A DNA stretch of 64,000 nucleotides from Candidatus Gastranaerophilales bacterium (GTDB lineage Bacteria > Cyanobacteriota > Vampirovibrionia > Gastranaerophilales > Gastranaerophilaceae): assembly GCA_944327275.1 (NCBI GenBank), contig CALVHB010000023.1, positions 1 to 64,000 of the forward strand. The letters are read 5' to 3'. Numbering within the stretch: position 1 is the first letter of the stretch; each line of letters opens with the position of its first letter. Under the pieces are notes generated by a model. It was given only the letters and a program-made list of their open reading frames with translations. It searched no databases and was not told the origin of the DNA. Below, piece by piece: positions 63,035 to 64,000 of this stretch. A program made the translations under genes and the position numbers.

Positions 63035-64000
63035 CTATTTTTTCGTTTTGTATGTTTTGTTGCAAGTGTATTTTCTTTTTTCTATATCGTATGTGTATAG
63101 TTTGTAATTTATTCCATCAGTTTCAATTTTTATTGAATTGTGTATGTCAGTTCTAAAAATATCAGTATTTCTCAGTGTATCTAATGTCCCTTTGTTGGGA
63201 TGGGAGTACATATTTGTTCCTGTTGATATTATAGATGTTTTTGTTCCAAGATAATCCAGCATATTTTTGCTTACAACATCTTTTCCACCGTGATGTCCAA
63301 CTTTTAGTACTTCAATATTTTTTGGTATATCTTTTTTTAATGTGTTAAAAGCATCAATTCCGGCATCTCCCATGAATAAAATATCAAAATCTTTGAAGCT
63401 CAAAAGGGTTATTATAGATTGTTCATTTTCTTTTTTGATTTTTGAAATAAATGTTTTAAGTTTTAAATTATTTTCTTTATATATGATTGAATTATTTATC
63501 GGAATTTCGGATTTAACATTTAGTTTTTCTTTTATTTCATAAATATTTTTTGCGCTTTTTGAGTTGTCATTTAATGAGTTAACGTATAGTTTTTTTACTT
63601 TTAATTTTTTCATAATATCAACTGCGCCACCTGAATGATCATTATCAAAATGTGTTATGATAAGTCCTTCTATGTTTCTAATTCCCCTATCTTGAAGATA
63701 TTTTATAATTATAGAATTTGCTTGTGCTTTGCCTTGTTTGTAACCAGCTCTGCCTGTGTCAATTATAAAATATTTGTTTTCAGGAGTTTTAATAAGAAAA
63801 CAATCCGCATTTTGTACGTCAAAAGTAATTATTTCAAGATTTTTAGATGGTATGTATATTGTTGATAATAATAAAATTATTCCTAATGTAGTACATAGGT
63901 AAATTAATTTTTTAGAAAATTTATTTTTTATTCCAAAGGTTACTAGAAGAATAAGTGAGTAATAAATAATTATTTGAAAAATGCTTGGATGTGTTGTTGA
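63035..64000 (-). CDS. comEC: ComEC/Rec2-like DNA uptake protein, C-terminal part (5' truncated by window edge)
   Basis: The minus-strand frame stays open from the stop at 63035 to the right edge, so the Met at 63613 is internal and not a start. Reading inward from the edge, hydrophobic segments are followed by a metallo-beta-lactamase-like domain: IITFDVQNADCFLI, IIDTG, the metal motif LIITHFDNDHSGG (HxxxDH form), then FDILFMGDAG and KVGHHGGKDV. This order (membrane competence domain then MBL domain) is ComEC. ComEC forms the inner-membrane channel for DNA uptake; the ComEA/pilus parts are not in view. Confidence 0.88.
   Translation of the reverse strand, partial: STTHPSIFQIIIYYSLILLVTFGIKNKFSKKLIYLCTTLGIILLLSTIYIPSKNLEIITFDVQNADCFLIKTPENKYFIIDTGRAGYKQGKAQANSIIIKYLQDRGIRNIEGLIITHFDNDHSGGAVDIMKKLKVKKLYVNSLNDNSKSAKNIYEIKEKLNVKSEIPINNSIIYKENNLKLKTFISKIKKENEQSIITLLSFKDFDILFMGDAGIDAFNTLKKDIPKNIEVLKVGHHGGKDVVSKNMLDYLGTKTSIISTGTNMYSHPNKGTLDTLRNTDIFRTDIHNSIKIETDGINYKLYTYDIEKRKYTCNKTYKTKK

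Noticed and set aside
63035-63613. Separate 192-residue gene starting at the Met at 63613
   Set aside because: The same frame is open without a stop to the right edge and the residues upstream of this Met include the metal-binding HFDNDHSGG motif, so it is an internal Met of ComEC.

Overview
The window is about 64 kb of AT-rich (roughly 30% GC by eye), gene-dense bacterial chromosome. No gap without a gene exceeds 300 bases; the longest are 42242-42517 (no gene, but a promoter at its right edge) and 60854-61118 (a possible small RNA). The gene content suggests a Gram-negative-type (diderm) gut bacterium of the Vampirovibrionia/Melainabacteria group, probably Gastranaerophilales. Pointers are Kdo biosynthesis genes, a TolC/EmrAB pump, prepilins with an A|FTLSEV- or G|FTLAEV-type N-terminus, a galactose-use cluster, and many lineage-specific membrane proteins. 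The taxonomic call is inference.

Layout. 1-2050: ribosomal proteins L35 (5' truncated) and L20, a small membrane protein, YajQ and PanD. 2159-7483: a leftward operon of two related membrane proteins and a GH13-like enzyme. 7581-10273: leftward kdsD-kdsC-queD-uppP operon (Kdo, queuosine precursor, undecaprenyl phosphate recycling). 10377-13080: a small STAS-like protein, a membrane-anchored protein with a degenerate ADP-ribosyltransferase-like domain, and an NhaD/ArsB-type transporter. 13112-17671: a drug-efflux locus (EmrB, EmrA, MarR leftward; TolC-like rightward) around a perfect palindrome. 17738-19153: secreted protein and radical SAM protein. 19202-25648: galT, galK, acyltransferase, sugar symporter and galM. 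25705-32377: two iron-sulfur flavoproteins, a WG-repeat protein, an AsmA-like protein, TspO, an SGNH hydrolase and a hexapeptide acetyltransferase. 32414-45719: an accessory-looking region rich in lineage-specific proteins, including a 903-residue protein with nine tandem helix-turn-helix-like repeats, a PRTase-like protein, a HAD protein, tRNA-Ser, tiny paralogues and several paralogous membrane proteins; trmFO and a prepilin lie inside it. 45865-47294: an anti-sigma/ECF sigma/CpxP-like envelope-stress module. 47369-50313: cysK, groEL, groES. 50384-51287: a prepilin gene preceded by a ten-G tract that could switch its reading frame. 51363-55970: peptide ABC importer (no ATPases here) and an MgtC-like protein. 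55974-59336: a 1120-residue membrane protein built of three divergent copies of one module. 59403-64000: a two-component system, RmuC, PyrF and the C-terminal metallo-beta-lactamase part of ComEC, which runs off the right edge.

Themes. Several genes have a good -35/-10 pair ending 6-9 bases before the ATG and no Shine-Dalgarno, which indicates leaderless mRNAs; others share an extended -10 of the form TGnTATAAT. Several proteins of unknown function carry a short N-terminal [IV]xFxG-like signature after a polar stretch, a possible targeting signal. The strongest candidates for undescribed biology are the tandem HTH-repeat protein, the poly-G-controlled prepilin, the threefold membrane protein, the degenerate ART-like protein and the FxG-signature protein set.
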